Shown: positions 9,401-17,932 of the stretch, piece by piece
Layout of the letters: each line of letters starts with the position of its first letter
Numbering within the stretch: position 1 is the stretch's first letter
DNA from: Acidovorax defluvii
Lineage (GTDB): Bacteria > Pseudomonadota > Gammaproteobacteria > Burkholderiales > Burkholderiaceae_C
Reading direction: 5' to 3'
Assembly: GCA_003268905.1 (NCBI GenBank)
Contig: QLTU01000022.1
Location: 1-64,000, forward strand
Length of the DNA: 64,000 bases
The notes under the pieces: model-generated
The model's input: the letters and a program-made list of their open reading frames with translations, nothing else
What the model was told of the DNA's origin: nothing
Database searches by the model: none
Translations under genes and position numbers: made by a program

Positions 9401-10166
9401 CACCATCAAGTATTTCGTGGAAACGCCTGATTTCGACCTTCGGTCCCTCAATGGCGAACCGCTGACTTACACATGGTCGCTTCCTGCCGGTATCAGCAGA
9501 TCTAGCGGAAACGACGTGGCGGGAAATATGAGCGTAGAGCAGCAGGGCACCTACCAGCTGGCCCTGCAAGTGGCAGACAGTCGCGGCAATGTTGTGAATG
9601 TCACCTCGGATGAATTCACGATTCTCCCACCGGCAACCGTCAAGACAACAGCCTCAATAATTTCCAAATATGGGGAGTCCTACTACGCCCCTGGAACTTA
9701 CTACGTCAGCCTCAAAATTTCAGAGATTCCACGAGGAGATTCATTCCTTCGCAACGACGTTCTAATTAATGGCAGCAAAGTTGGTGAATTCACGGGAAGT
9801 GGTAACTACGTTTCATTCGCCGACCCTGGAAACTATGAGGTGCTGCTGCGCACAATAACCAAGGCTGGCAACTACGGAGAACAACTTCTGAATGTTCATG
9901 TTCAGGAAGCACCGAAAGCAGTTTGTGAGATGAAACAATCGAGCACCACAAGTGGGTTGCTTTTGGTGCCAACTTGTTCTGTCGCTGCGGGCTATATTAA
10001 ATCGTTGACCTGGACATACGACCTGGACGGTGTGGCACAAAAGTCCACATCCAAAACATTCTTGGTGGCGAAGGCCTGGTTGACGGGTGGTAGATTTGCA
10101 AACCTCCGACTTGAAATCGAAACTGATTTGGGCGCAAAGACGCAAGAAGTCGTGACTCTTCAATAG
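6414..10166 (+). CDS. Large secreted Ig-like repeat protein of the transfer region
   Basis: The 1250-aa protein begins with a signal peptide (ITAAVLLLCGGMSAAMA) and consists largely of beta-rich Ig/PKD-like modules, for example VQVGRPVTLTVAADDGYNAV..W and TYQLALQVADSRGN. The N-terminal portion resembles the DUF4165 proteins found in IncA/C-type transfer regions, but I cannot verify this. Few cysteines are present apart from an N-terminal pair and some near the C-terminus. It lies 41 bp after the transglycosylase gene and is probably co-transcribed from P2. A role in surface contact or mating-pair stability is plausible. Confidence 0.8.
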   Translation: MKSTMRLTQITAAVLLLCGGMSAAMAALVSGVCDVNGTSVCGSNGATVTPGSVLTIRGYAFDLDTLDRPADPAKGQIILRNEDTLLTYRVPIQRIEARPDVVVEKIAGAITPEQYPLVNAGFIAQVFSASLPPGYYSVQEVKVSMQSGAVLTLPMENAEQRGSFVIDGGSSPFQLVKNDGGTVPLKMTQATGGVISATGYPALRDGSFQIQAKLPGVAGDVQKSVAFNYKRPVLTVPVSLPVVEAFPGMTARITPVNPLTNRSLDIEKIPVVVDSAAVPEMKINGVSVEQGKTIDISRQANIAGVYPTLVSDSGTAEQVQNVNLWVDLPDAPNIVMTSERWNPASKIKVSKSKEAAAIKVEDLDVQAKLDGGAKETCNTLSMVRPGYTLSQTAGVNCAIKFGDLPEGMKYNPYASNALRGSVPLVGMNTMEYTPGVVYTDPATRQTAFYPAKTGAASVAVEGTTPAPIALNFKNDKLLDSFYAKNAEQFPGKKFATVDRAQARALGMMNVKGAHREIMTRVTYPGDATKEAYSSLPENNVPLVMQADEPWKTYQVKVESWYMRAPEFKTEETLDFVGVPNGPLVNLEKVFVSHDQAETIIRGQMGTPKGQTITFDPESMGKWQVSIREDKTGTQLSTPIEVAADGTFTANLGRLTAGTRFIVAEAKMIDTTGLVSNSSVISKSRALITAAGDVIEATLSVRALSGKAPFVQTINANVKNSKMLANVKAVSWESLGEDGTWARVMKTEGIEQTGINFTARLESAGKATYRALLVNRYSGAEFATEPITLQAFDVPTFRVTAPSVVQVGRPVTLTVAADDGYNAVYAWRIITAGGYEDVSGESGSSFTFTPKEIKNFSVEVAGRSVDAPDNPAADVKKTVGIKAVNPLSARASIKGPTFLEAGKTYNFQATINDVVPTTSAKAYVVKGFWMLPDGTRVDGTELEFTPRPEDKVLSYYTYVEGYPEETTVATYPVKTWTYVWPTQWRIKLNALQTDVPATIKYFVETPDFDLRSLNGEPLTYTWSLPAGISRSSGNDVAGNMSVEQQGTYQLALQVADSRGNVVNVTSDEFTILPPATVKTTASIISKYGESYYAPGTYYVSLKISEIPRGDSFLRNDVLINGSKVGEFTGSGNYVSFADPGNYEVLLRTITKAGNYGEQLLNVHVQEAPKAVCEMKQSSTTSGLLLVPTCSVAAGYIKSLTWTYDLDGVAQKSTSKTFLVAKAWLTGGRFANLRLEIETDLGAKTQEVVTLQ

Positions 10167-10221
10167 CAATTCTGGTTCTCTACCGCCCCGTCTGGGACAG
10201 GTAGTGCGATCCACCTGTAAG

Positions 10222-10268
10222 GGGGGTCGAAAAGCATCATTTTTGAATGCTTTTCGACCCCCTTTATT
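10222..10268 (+). terminator. Strong hairpin that also contains the P3 box
   Basis: A perfect 16-bp inverted repeat (GGGGGTCGAAAAGCAT at 10222-10237 and its complement at 10247-10262) has a 9-nt loop and is followed by TTTATT. It can end the transcript of the Ig-like gene. The same bases form the activator dyad of promoter P3, so one sequence appears to serve as operator in DNA and terminator in RNA. Confidence 0.7.
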
Positions 10269-10288
10269 CATTGCCAACCCCGTAATAT
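10229..10288 (+). promoter_or_regulatory. Activator-type promoter P3 for the traL-traN operon
   Basis: The box 10229-10256 (GAAAAGC...TGCTTTTCG) is followed after exactly 26 nt by TAATAT at 10283-10288, the best -10 of the set. The transcript would start near 10295, 27 nt before the lipoprotein ATG. It would drive the long lipoprotein-traL-to-traN unit, about 15 kb, in which genes overlap or nearly touch. Confidence 0.75.
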
Positions 10289-10321
10289 CCCTCTGCCACC
10301 TCACCGAGGTGCCCACTAAGG

Positions 10322-10936
10322 ATGAATTACGTGAGATTGAAAATGCTGGTTGTCGCCTTTGCTAGTGCTCTATGCGCAGCTTGCGCACCAAAGTTCATCG
10401 ATGTCCCCGCGCCCACGTACAAAACCATTTGGGTTGAGCGTGATGCCACCGTTATTCACGAGGCAATTGCAACCATGGAGCAGCGGGAGGTGGTCCAAAC
10501 CAACGCAACAAAGGACTTGGCATTGAGCGCAAGCGAACGCGTTATTTGGGTTGCTGGTGTCGATGTGGTCAACGGCAAGCTGCAGCGCACACACGAGCGT
10601 CTTGGCGGCGCCGCCGATGAGCAAACGTCGCCTGAGCATTTCGCATCTAGCGCGCTTGTTTCGTCATACCAATTCGAATTACATGGCGATTCGCTATCTG
10701 CATCGGGCCAGATGGCTCTGGAAAAATTCAAGGCGGCAAAGACAGATCGGTTTTACGTTGAATTTCTGACGAAAGATCAAATGAGCGCTGAGAATGTCGA
10801 GAAAACCGTGGATGCATGGAAATCACTATCTGGAATGCTGAAGACACGAGGGCTCAACACGGCCAATGTAATTCTCGGTGGCGGTAAATACAGCCAAAGG
10901 ACAAACGCTATTGTTTTGGTAAGGGTTGGGAAATGA
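10322..10936 (+). CDS. Lipoprotein, first gene of the core T4SS operon
   Basis: The 204-aa protein has a lipoprotein signal with lipobox LCAAC (lipidated Cys21), so it should sit in the outer or inner membrane facing the periplasm. The C-terminal half (ASGQMALEKFKA...LKTRGLNTANVILGGG) resembles the layout of OmpA/MotB-like peptidoglycan-binding domains, though weakly. It overlaps traL by ATGA. A structural or cell-wall-anchoring role in the transfer apparatus is inferred from position. Confidence 0.7.
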   Translation: MNYVRLKMLVVAFASALCAACAPKFIDVPAPTYKTIWVERDATVIHEAIATMEQREVVQTNATKDLALSASERVIWVAGVDVVNGKLQRTHERLGGAADEQTSPEHFASSALVSSYQFELHGDSLSASGQMALEKFKAAKTDRFYVEFLTKDQMSAENVEKTVDAWKSLSGMLKTRGLNTANVILGGGKYSQRTNAIVLVRVGK

Positions 10937-11211
10937 CCGAAAAACCAATTCCAAACTATGTCGATGACCAAATGCAGGTCTTCTTCTGGGAGGTGGATGA
11001 GTTCTTTCCCGCCTTGATTATTTTCGTGGTGATGTTTATGTGGGATCAGTTGCTGCTCGGCCTGGTGGCGACCGTTGTCTTCGTGAAGCTTTTTTCACGT
11101 TTCAAAAACGCAAACATGGCTGGGGTTCTTTTCCACATGGTTTGGTGGGCTGGTGTTATGCAAATGAATAAAAAATTCGACAACGGCGCCGTGCGTGAGG
11201 CTGTCAAATGA
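10933..11211 (+). CDS. traL: TraL, pilus assembly inner-membrane protein
   Basis: The 92-aa protein has the usual TraL pattern: a short polar N-terminus (IPNYVDDQMQVFFWEVDEF) and two hydrophobic segments (about residues 30-60). In F-type systems TraL is the VirB3-like inner-membrane subunit needed for pilus extension. It overlaps both neighbours by four bases, so it is translationally coupled to the lipoprotein and traE. Confidence 0.88.
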   Translation: MTEKPIPNYVDDQMQVFFWEVDEFFPALIIFVVMFMWDQLLLGLVATVVFVKLFSRFKNANMAGVLFHMVWWAGVMQMNKKFDNGAVREAVK

Positions 11212-12032
11212 ATTTCAAAAATGCAATTCGGAACATGGGCCAGCTGCAGGCCATGACCAAATCAATGCTGTTGGCCAACGTCATCATGGCCGCTGGTCTG
11301 GTGTATGCCATCGTTGCGGTGAACGGACAGCGCGAGCGGGTCATTTTGGTTCCGCCGAACCTCGACAAGAGGGCGGAGATCGCATGGAAAGCGGCCGACA
11401 AGGAGTACATCAAGAGCTTTGCCCTGTACATCGCGGTTCTTGTGGGCAACATGCAGCCCAAGTCGTCGGCCGTCATTCTTGACTCTGTCAGCGCTTTCAT
11501 GGATCCGGCGATTTACCACGACTTCCGGCGCCAGCTTCTGACGCTGATCGAGGATCCGGTCTTTAAGGCCTCCGGGTCTGTTATTAGCTTTATCCCTTCG
11601 TCCATCCAATACGAAGCGGAAACCTCGCGCGTCTTTGTTACGGGGACGATCATTACTTCGACCTCCGGGGCCCAAAAGTACCAAAAGCAGGTGACCTACG
11701 AGTTGGGCGTGTTGATCCGCGAGGGTCGCCCCTGGGTTGCCCACTTCTTGAGCTACGAGGGAACCATTCCTCGCACGGTCGGATGGCATGTGAACCTGAG
11801 CACCCGTGAAGGCAAGGATATTCCGGAATATGCGCTTCCCTACAAGATGCGCAAGAACAGTGAGACGCCAGCGCCTGCGGCAGATCTCAGCGGGATGCTC
11901 ATGGACGAATCCGCACTGGCTGTGCCAGTGGATCAAACCGTTGCCCGACAGCAAACCGATCCAGCTCCGGTTGCTGCGCCCGCATCAACACCAGTGCAAG
12001 AGCAACAGGTCACAGATAAGGAGCAAAAGTAA
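11208..12032 (+). CDS. traE: TraE, VirB5/VirB8-type pilus assembly protein
   Basis: This 274-aa protein has one N-terminal transmembrane helix (about residues 20-38) and a periplasmic domain, which matches F TraE (VirB8-like). The C-terminal extension after about residue 215 is rich in Ala, Pro and Gln and looks disordered; F TraE (188 aa) lacks it. The stop overlaps the traK start by one base. Confidence 0.9.
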   Translation: MNFKNAIRNMGQLQAMTKSMLLANVIMAAGLVYAIVAVNGQRERVILVPPNLDKRAEIAWKAADKEYIKSFALYIAVLVGNMQPKSSAVILDSVSAFMDPAIYHDFRRQLLTLIEDPVFKASGSVISFIPSSIQYEAETSRVFVTGTIITSTSGAQKYQKQVTYELGVLIREGRPWVAHFLSYEGTIPRTVGWHVNLSTREGKDIPEYALPYKMRKNSETPAPAADLSGMLMDESALAVPVDQTVARQQTDPAPVAAPASTPVQEQQVTDKEQK

Positions 12033-13132
12033 TGTTTGTGAAGTCGAAGCTGGCACTGGCCGTATCGGTACTGTGCTTTGTCCAATTCCCTGCAGTTGCG
12101 CGAGACGCTGATGCAGCAAAGGCTGAACTCGCCAGGACAGAGGACGCCATCAAGGCTGAGCTGGCAAAGCCCGTGGGGACGCCTCTTGCGTCGCCTTCCC
12201 CTGCAAAGGCCGAGGAAAAGGGCTCCAACAGGTTCATTGAGCGCCAAGGTACCGGCACCAGCAAGGCTGTGCGCACAGCGCCTGCCGTTGTGCTCCCTGA
12301 GGGGCCTCTTGGTAAAGCTCCAGCGGACATGAAGAAGCTCATCGCCGAAAAGCAAAAGGAGGGCGGTGTTGCTCTGGACACGTACCAGAAGGAAATGAAT
12401 CTTCCAGGGCTCAAGCGCGACGATCCATCCCTCAAGCCGTTCGTCCTCCATACCCGCAACGGCGTGAATGAAATTGTCCGCATGTCGGGCAAACTTTTGA
12501 ATCGCATTGCCACCCCGTTCTCCAAGCCGGTGGTCATCGACACGAGTGATTCGGTAAGCAAGGTGGTGGGCAGTGATGTGTATTACATGCCAGCAGGGGA
12601 GGGCCCCATTGGTCTTTACATCGCCGACTCGAACAACACCGCCCAATCCATCGCCCTGACGATCATCCCCGCCCAAGACATCCCTGGGCAAAACCTGATC
12701 GTCAAACTGGAAGATCTGCGTGCCAGCGAAAACTTGGCCCTTACCGCCACATCGCCTGAAGAAGCAGAGATCAGTCAGCCGCGTGCGAATGACTACACGG
12801 GGTATGTCCGTTCACTCATGACCCAGGCCGTTCGTGGCAAGGTGGCAAGTTTCGCCCCTGTGCCGCTGGAGGGGGGCGTTGCTCGCATCGGCCCAATTGA
12901 AGTGACGCCAGAAATCGCCTTCACGGGATCGGTGGTCGATGTTTACCGCTACAGCCTCATGAACAAAGGGCAAGAGACGGTGGACCTTACTGAAACAGCC
13001 TTCTACCGCAAGGGGGTGAAAGCAGTCAGTTTTTTCCCTCATCTCGCGCTGAAGCCTGGTGAGGGTGGTTACGTCTTCTTGCTGGCAGATAAGCCTAAAT
13101 CCGCTTCGACGGGACCAGGGGCATTGCAATGA
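12032..13132 (+). CDS. traK: TraK, secretin-like outer-membrane core component
   Basis: The 366-aa protein has a signal peptide (LALAVSVLCFVQFPAVA), a charged, probably flexible region to about residue 130, and a beta-rich TraK domain (FVLHTRNGVNEIVRMSGKLLNRIATPF). TraK is the VirB9-like part of the F outer-membrane core complex with TraB and TraV. It overlaps traB by ATGA. Confidence 0.9.
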   Translation: MFVKSKLALAVSVLCFVQFPAVARDADAAKAELARTEDAIKAELAKPVGTPLASPSPAKAEEKGSNRFIERQGTGTSKAVRTAPAVVLPEGPLGKAPADMKKLIAEKQKEGGVALDTYQKEMNLPGLKRDDPSLKPFVLHTRNGVNEIVRMSGKLLNRIATPFSKPVVIDTSDSVSKVVGSDVYYMPAGEGPIGLYIADSNNTAQSIALTIIPAQDIPGQNLIVKLEDLRASENLALTATSPEEAEISQPRANDYTGYVRSLMTQAVRGKVASFAPVPLEGGVARIGPIEVTPEIAFTGSVVDVYRYSLMNKGQETVDLTETAFYRKGVKAVSFFPHLALKPGEGGYVFLLADKPKSASTGPGALQ

Positions 13133-14592
13133 GTTTCGCCGCCAAGTTCAACAACCTGTCGCCAGCAACGCGCCGCGTCACTCTGGTCGCCGGGGCATTG
13201 ACGATTGTGTTGGGGGTTAGCTGGCTCCTGACCTCTATGACTGAGCGCAAAGCATCGCGGTCGCCACGAGCAGAGAAGCCTGAAGTCACTGTCGTTGCGC
13301 CAGCCCGCACCACTGGTGTCGAGCAATTCTCCGCAAAGATGAACGTGATGGAAAAGAACCAGGAGGCGCTTACTGCCCGCCTGGAGCGCGTCATGAAAGA
13401 CCTGGAAGAGAAGAGCAAAAGAAAACCTGACGGTGCCCCTGATGCTCCTTCGGTGTCCGCTGAACCCGATTTGCCCGTCCTTGATGACAAGACAAGCGTG
13501 TTTGATGCTCCTGCAGCCAAAGCGCCTGAGCTTCCGCCGCCACCACCTGTTATGGCCACACCCAACGCTCCAGGGGTGACCGCGCCGCCGCCAGTAGCGC
13601 CAGAACCTACCCCCGTCAAAAAAGCGATTCGGTTGCTCGGCGAGGGTGGAGACATGGATAGCGCAAAAGCAGAAGAGAAGCTCAACAAGCCGGAGGCCCG
13701 AACAAAGAAGGCCGGGGGTAATGACTCGGCGTTTATCCCCAGCGGATCCATGTTCACGGGTGTTTTGTTGAACGGACTGGACGCGCCGACATCCGCCGTC
13801 GCTCAAAAGAATCCGACGCCTGTTGTGGTCCGTGTCAAGCGTGAAGCCGTGCTGCCGAACTACGCGGCAATCGATGTGCGCGAGTGCTTCTTGATGGCAG
13901 CTGGCTATGGCCAGTTGTCCTCCGAGCGCGTGATGCTGCGTGCGGAAAGTCTCTCGTGCGTTCGGCAAGATGGCAAGGTCATCGAAAGCAAGATCGAAGC
14001 TTACATCGTGGGAACCGATGGCAAGGTGGGCATTCCCGGCCGCCTGGTTAGCAAGCAAGGTCAGTTGATCGCGCAAAGCCTGTTGGCAGGCGCACTGGGC
14101 GGTATCGGTCAAGCACTGAATCGCTCCAAAGTGCCATCTCTGAACATCAATCCGGCAGCCGACAGCGACATCTATCAGACCGATTCCTTGTCGTCTATTG
14201 GCCAGTCAGGGTTGGCAGGCGGTGTTGGCGGCGCGACCAACATGATTGCCAAGTTTTATCTGGACATGGCCAAAGAAACGTTCCCGGTGGTTGAGGTCCC
14301 TGCAGGTGAAGTGGCGACTGTGATCGTTACTCGCGGCGCAACGCTGCCGCTCAAGGGCTCCACCAACTTGCAGAAATATGTGGACCCCAACGAACGACCT
14401 CGGGGCCAGACGATGACCAATCGTCAACAAGCAGCTGATGGGCCAGAAGAAGTCCCTGCTGCGAAGCCCGCAAATCCAGCGGGGGACCGCGTCACCCAGG
14501 CCCTCGACATGAGCCGCAACACGGCAAACGAGGCTGTATCGGCAGCGAAGGACGCTGCTGGCCCGAACTTCAACAACGGACTCGGTTGGTAA
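13129..14592 (+). CDS. traB: TraB, VirB10-type trans-envelope scaffold
   Basis: The 487-aa protein shows the VirB10 layout: a short cytoplasmic N-terminus, one membrane helix (about residues 20-38), a coiled-coil-like stretch (about 60-105), a proline-rich spacer (about 125-165), and a C-terminal beta-barrel domain. The barrel contains FIPSGSMFTGVLLNGLDAPTS, MAAGYGQLSSERVMLR and VIVTRGATL. It spans both membranes and couples TraC energy to the TraK/TraV ring. Confidence 0.94.
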   Translation: MSFAAKFNNLSPATRRVTLVAGALTIVLGVSWLLTSMTERKASRSPRAEKPEVTVVAPARTTGVEQFSAKMNVMEKNQEALTARLERVMKDLEEKSKRKPDGAPDAPSVSAEPDLPVLDDKTSVFDAPAAKAPELPPPPPVMATPNAPGVTAPPPVAPEPTPVKKAIRLLGEGGDMDSAKAEEKLNKPEARTKKAGGNDSAFIPSGSMFTGVLLNGLDAPTSAVAQKNPTPVVVRVKREAVLPNYAAIDVRECFLMAAGYGQLSSERVMLRAESLSCVRQDGKVIESKIEAYIVGTDGKVGIPGRLVSKQGQLIAQSLLAGALGGIGQALNRSKVPSLNINPAADSDIYQTDSLSSIGQSGLAGGVGGATNMIAKFYLDMAKETFPVVEVPAGEVATVIVTRGATLPLKGSTNLQKYVDPNERPRGQTMTNRQQAADGPEEVPAAKPANPAGDRVTQALDMSRNTANEAVSAAKDAAGPNFNNGLGW

Positions 14593-14597
14593 TTGCT

Positions 14598-15098
14598 ATG
14601 AAATTCGTCTCTCACCCTGCTATGGCACTTACGGCGCTGGCGTGTGTGGTTCTGTCGGGCTGCTCAAGCACGCTGAACACTGCTGGCAAATCCGATTTTG
14701 TCTGTGACACCAATGGTGCCTGCCCAACGCCGCTGGAGGTCTATCAAGACACACATGCAACGCCTCGCCAGGTTGGAAATGGCCGCACGCCGGATTCTTG
14801 GAAGGCTGGAGCCGACAAGTCTGGGAAATTGAATTCCTCGAAGGACGCGGAAGAGCTTCGGCTGGATTTGGCCATGCTTGCGCCGTCCTCCCAAATGCTT
14901 GTAGCTGCTGAGCCTCCTGCGCGGCCGTTGCGTGAAGCAAGCCAGGTAATGCGCATCTGGATCGCCCCCTGGATCGACACAAACGACAACCTGAATTGGT
15001 CAGGCTATGTCTATACCGAAGTTACGCCAAAGCGCTGGAGCTACGGCGAACAAGAAGTGCGGCATCAGGGATTGCCGCCTTCGTTTATCCCTCGTTAA
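14598..15098 (+). CDS. traV: TraV, outer-membrane lipoprotein of the core complex
   Basis: I chose the ATG at 14598, which gives a clean lipoprotein signal with lipobox LSGC (Cys22). The product is 166 aa, near the usual TraV size. Further cysteines in FVCDTNGACPTPLEVY match the TraV N-terminal motif. TraV anchors TraK in the outer membrane. The longer ORF start at 14586 overlaps the traB stop and only adds four residues. Confidence 0.87.
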   Translation: MKFVSHPAMALTALACVVLSGCSSTLNTAGKSDFVCDTNGACPTPLEVYQDTHATPRQVGNGRTPDSWKAGADKSGKLNSSKDAEELRLDLAMLAPSSQMLVAAEPPARPLREASQVMRIWIAPWIDTNDNLNWSGYVYTEVTPKRWSYGEQEVRHQGLPPSFIPR

Positions 15099-15134
15099 TC
15101 CCATTATTTTCAACCCTCAAGGAAGGACCTTTTC

Positions 15135-15443
15135 ATGAAATCCAAGAATGTTCAAGTTGCCGCACTGCTGCTTGTTGCCGCCCTTTTGCCTGCTCAGGCC
15201 ATGGCAGGCGCTGGTGGTACAGAGTTCACGCAGGTTTACGACCAGCTCACCGGCTGGGCTAACGGCACGCTGGGCAAGGTGCTGGGCATCGCCGCGCTGC
15301 TCGTTGGCTTGGGTGTTGGGGTGATCAAGCAGTCTGTGATTGCAGCCGTTGTGGGCATTGCCATGGCTCTTACCGCTGGGTTTGGCCCCGGCGTGATCGA
15401 TGGCGTGATCTCCACGGGCGTTGCAATCACGACCCCGATCTAA
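15135..15443 (+). CDS. traA: TraA, F-type pilin precursor
   Basis: The 102-aa precursor has a signal peptide ending AQAMAGAGG. It is followed by a short polar segment and two hydrophobic helices (GTLGKVLGIAALLVGLGVGV and AAVVGIAMALTAGFGPGVI), as in F-type pilins. A strong AAGGAAGG ribosome-binding site precedes the ATG. Mature pilin would be extracted from the inner membrane to build the conjugative pilus. Confidence 0.92.
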   Translation: MKSKNVQVAALLLVAALLPAQAMAGAGGTEFTQVYDQLTGWANGTLGKVLGIAALLVGLGVGVIKQSVIAAVVGIAMALTAGFGPGVIDGVISTGVAITTPI

Positions 15444-15477
15444 GTTCACCAACGTCCTGAATCTAAGGGGAATTTGA

Positions 15478-17925
15478 ATGTCGGCTGTTCACCGCGCAAT
15501 GAAACAGGCATGTGATCGCATCGTGCCTGATGGGTACATACCCGTGCTCGCCTACATGGAGGAAACCGGTGTTTTCCTCTGCGACGACGGGCATATCGGT
15601 GTGTGCTACTGGGGCAACCCAGTGAGCGGCGCAGACGACACGACAGTGGACATGCTCAAGGGAGCATTTTCACTGTCGCTCCCCGAGGGCAGCTTCATTC
15701 AGGTTTCACTGCTCGGCATGCCCGACATTGATACCCCGCTTGCCTACTATCGTGCGCGCCGTGAAGGCGGTACGCACCACATCAAGAGCCCTATTGCGCG
15801 TGAGGCATTGACTGCCTACTACGAACGGCGCTCTGAATTTCTTTCCAAATCACGATTCGAGTCAAACCTGCCATCCATCGGCGTCAAGGTTCTGGATCGC
15901 ATCGTCATCGTCTCCCTAAAGATCCCGTACAAAGGGGAAACTCCAGACGACAAAGAAGTCGATCTTGTTGCAGAGTCAGGAGCCAAGCTGGCCGAATCGC
16001 TGCAGACCGTGGGTCTCTACTCGCGGCGCATGAATGCAGATGACTACCTGCGCGTGGCACACCGCCTTACGCATCCCTTTGATCCCCCCAAGACCGATCC
16101 AGTCCGGGAGGATGAATTGCTTAGAACCCAGGTCTTTGAACCGGGCGAAAGCATCCAAATCAACAAGGACTCGTTGGAGTTTTCTGACGGCACCACGGCC
16201 CAGATGCTCAGCGTTGGCCGCTGGCCCAAGATGAACGCCTTGTCGTTGATGGCGTACATGATTGGCGACCCTTTGGGAGCCAACAATCAGATCAAGTTGC
16301 CTTACCACATCAACTTGACCCTGCACTACCCTTCCCAGTACGCGAAAACCAGCACGATGAAACAAAAGGCTGGCCTGATCAACTATCAGGCCTTCGGCCC
16401 CATGCTGCGCTTCGTGCCCAGGCTCGCCTTCAAGAAAAACGGAATGGACATCCTGGTTAACGCCATGGAGCAGGGCGCAACCGTCGTGGAGGCGACGTGC
16501 AGCGTGACGGTGTACAGCAGGGACCGCGAAGAATCATCCCGCCAGATCGCCGCCCTGCGCACCTATCTGCAGTCCTTTGATTTCTCGATGGGCGAAGAGC
16601 GTTTTATCCTGATGCCGTCGTTCTGGAATGCATTCCCACTCTTCCCGACCACCGAGAGCATCAAGAACACATTCCGCTTCAAGACGCTTGCGGTTGAGCA
16701 GGCGATGACCTTCGCTCCCATCCTGGGCGAATGGAAGGGAACATCGTCGGTACCACGCCCAGACAAAGGCTATGGGTTCATGCTGCAAAGCCGTCGCGGC
16801 CAGCTCATGTCCCTGGATCTCTACGACTCGGCCACCAACATGAACGGCGTTGTCTTCGCCGAATCAGGTAGCGGCAAAAGCTTTTTCACGCAGACGCTTG
16901 TCGCTGAGTACATGTCAATGGGAGCAAAGGTCTTCGTGATTGACGTGGGTCGCTCTTACCTCAAATTGGCAAAGTTGCTTGACGGTGCTTTCATTGAGTT
17001 CAGTTCGAATTCAGGCCTTTGTCTCAACCCGTTTTCTCGAATTGAAAACATTGATGAGGAAGTTGGGCTGGTGCAGGCCATCATTGAAAAGATGGCGGCT
17101 CCCGAGGATGGACTGGATGACTATCGACGCTCTCGCATTGAAGAAGCCGTTAAGGCAGTGTGGGGAAGCATGGGTAGGGCTACCACCATTACGGACATCG
17201 CCGATTACATGCGCGGCATGACGGACCCGCGTGTTGCCGACATGGGTAACATGCTGTACCGCTTCACGCGTCACGGATCGGAAGGGTACTGGTTCGACGG
17301 CGAATCAAACCTCGACATCGACAAGGACCTCGTGGTTCTGGAGTTGGAAGAACTCAAGGGCAAAAAGACGTTGCAGCAGGTTGTGCTGATGCAGTTGATT
17401 TCTGCCATTCAGCGCGAGATGTATTTGTCGCAGGACGGCCGACCGAAAGTGCTCATCATTGACGAAGCATGGGATCTTTTGAATGACCCCATGGTGGCCC
17501 GCTTCATGGAGCACGCCTACCGTCGTTTTCGGAAGTATGGCGGCTCGGCCATCATCGTTACGCAATCCATTGCCGACTTGTACAGCTCGGATTCCGGCCG
17601 CGCCATCGCCGACAACAGCGCCTTCAAATTCATTCTGCGCCAGACGGCTGAGTCCATCGACCAGGTGGAAAAAAACGGATATCTGGCCATCGGCGACTAC
17701 GGTTTCTACCAGCTCAAGACGGTGCACTCGGTCCCCGGCAAGTATTCGGAAATCATGGTGTACACGGGTAGCCAGGGAATGGGCGTCTCTCGTCTGATTG
17801 TTGACCGATTCAGCCAGGTTCTGTTCTCCACCTCCGGTACCGAGCGCACGGAAGTCATCAACGCCATCGAAGCCGGTGTAGGACCCGTGAAAGCCATTGA
17901 CGACTACATCGCCCGCCACGGCTGA
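15478..17925 (+). CDS. traC: TraC, VirB4-type pilus assembly ATPase
   Basis: This 815-aa ATPase has Walker A in FAESGSGKSFFTQ (about residue 461) and Walker B in VLIIDEAWDLL (about residue 658). A long N-terminal TraC domain includes ILMPSFWNAFPLFP. It energises pilus assembly and retraction at the inner membrane. It starts after TAAGGGGAA, 34 bp beyond traA. Confidence 0.95.
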   Translation: MSAVHRAMKQACDRIVPDGYIPVLAYMEETGVFLCDDGHIGVCYWGNPVSGADDTTVDMLKGAFSLSLPEGSFIQVSLLGMPDIDTPLAYYRARREGGTHHIKSPIAREALTAYYERRSEFLSKSRFESNLPSIGVKVLDRIVIVSLKIPYKGETPDDKEVDLVAESGAKLAESLQTVGLYSRRMNADDYLRVAHRLTHPFDPPKTDPVREDELLRTQVFEPGESIQINKDSLEFSDGTTAQMLSVGRWPKMNALSLMAYMIGDPLGANNQIKLPYHINLTLHYPSQYAKTSTMKQKAGLINYQAFGPMLRFVPRLAFKKNGMDILVNAMEQGATVVEATCSVTVYSRDREESSRQIAALRTYLQSFDFSMGEERFILMPSFWNAFPLFPTTESIKNTFRFKTLAVEQAMTFAPILGEWKGTSSVPRPDKGYGFMLQSRRGQLMSLDLYDSATNMNGVVFAESGSGKSFFTQTLVAEYMSMGAKVFVIDVGRSYLKLAKLLDGAFIEFSSNSGLCLNPFSRIENIDEEVGLVQAIIEKMAAPEDGLDDYRRSRIEEAVKAVWGSMGRATTITDIADYMRGMTDPRVADMGNMLYRFTRHGSEGYWFDGESNLDIDKDLVVLELEELKGKKTLQQVVLMQLISAIQREMYLSQDGRPKVLIIDEAWDLLNDPMVARFMEHAYRRFRKYGGSAIIVTQSIADLYSSDSGRAIADNSAFKFILRQTAESIDQVEKNGYLAIGDYGFYQLKTVHSVPGKYSEIMVYTGSQGMGVSRLIVDRFSQVLFSTSGTERTEVINAIEAGVGPVKAIDDYIARHG

Positions 17926-17932
17926 AATCACC

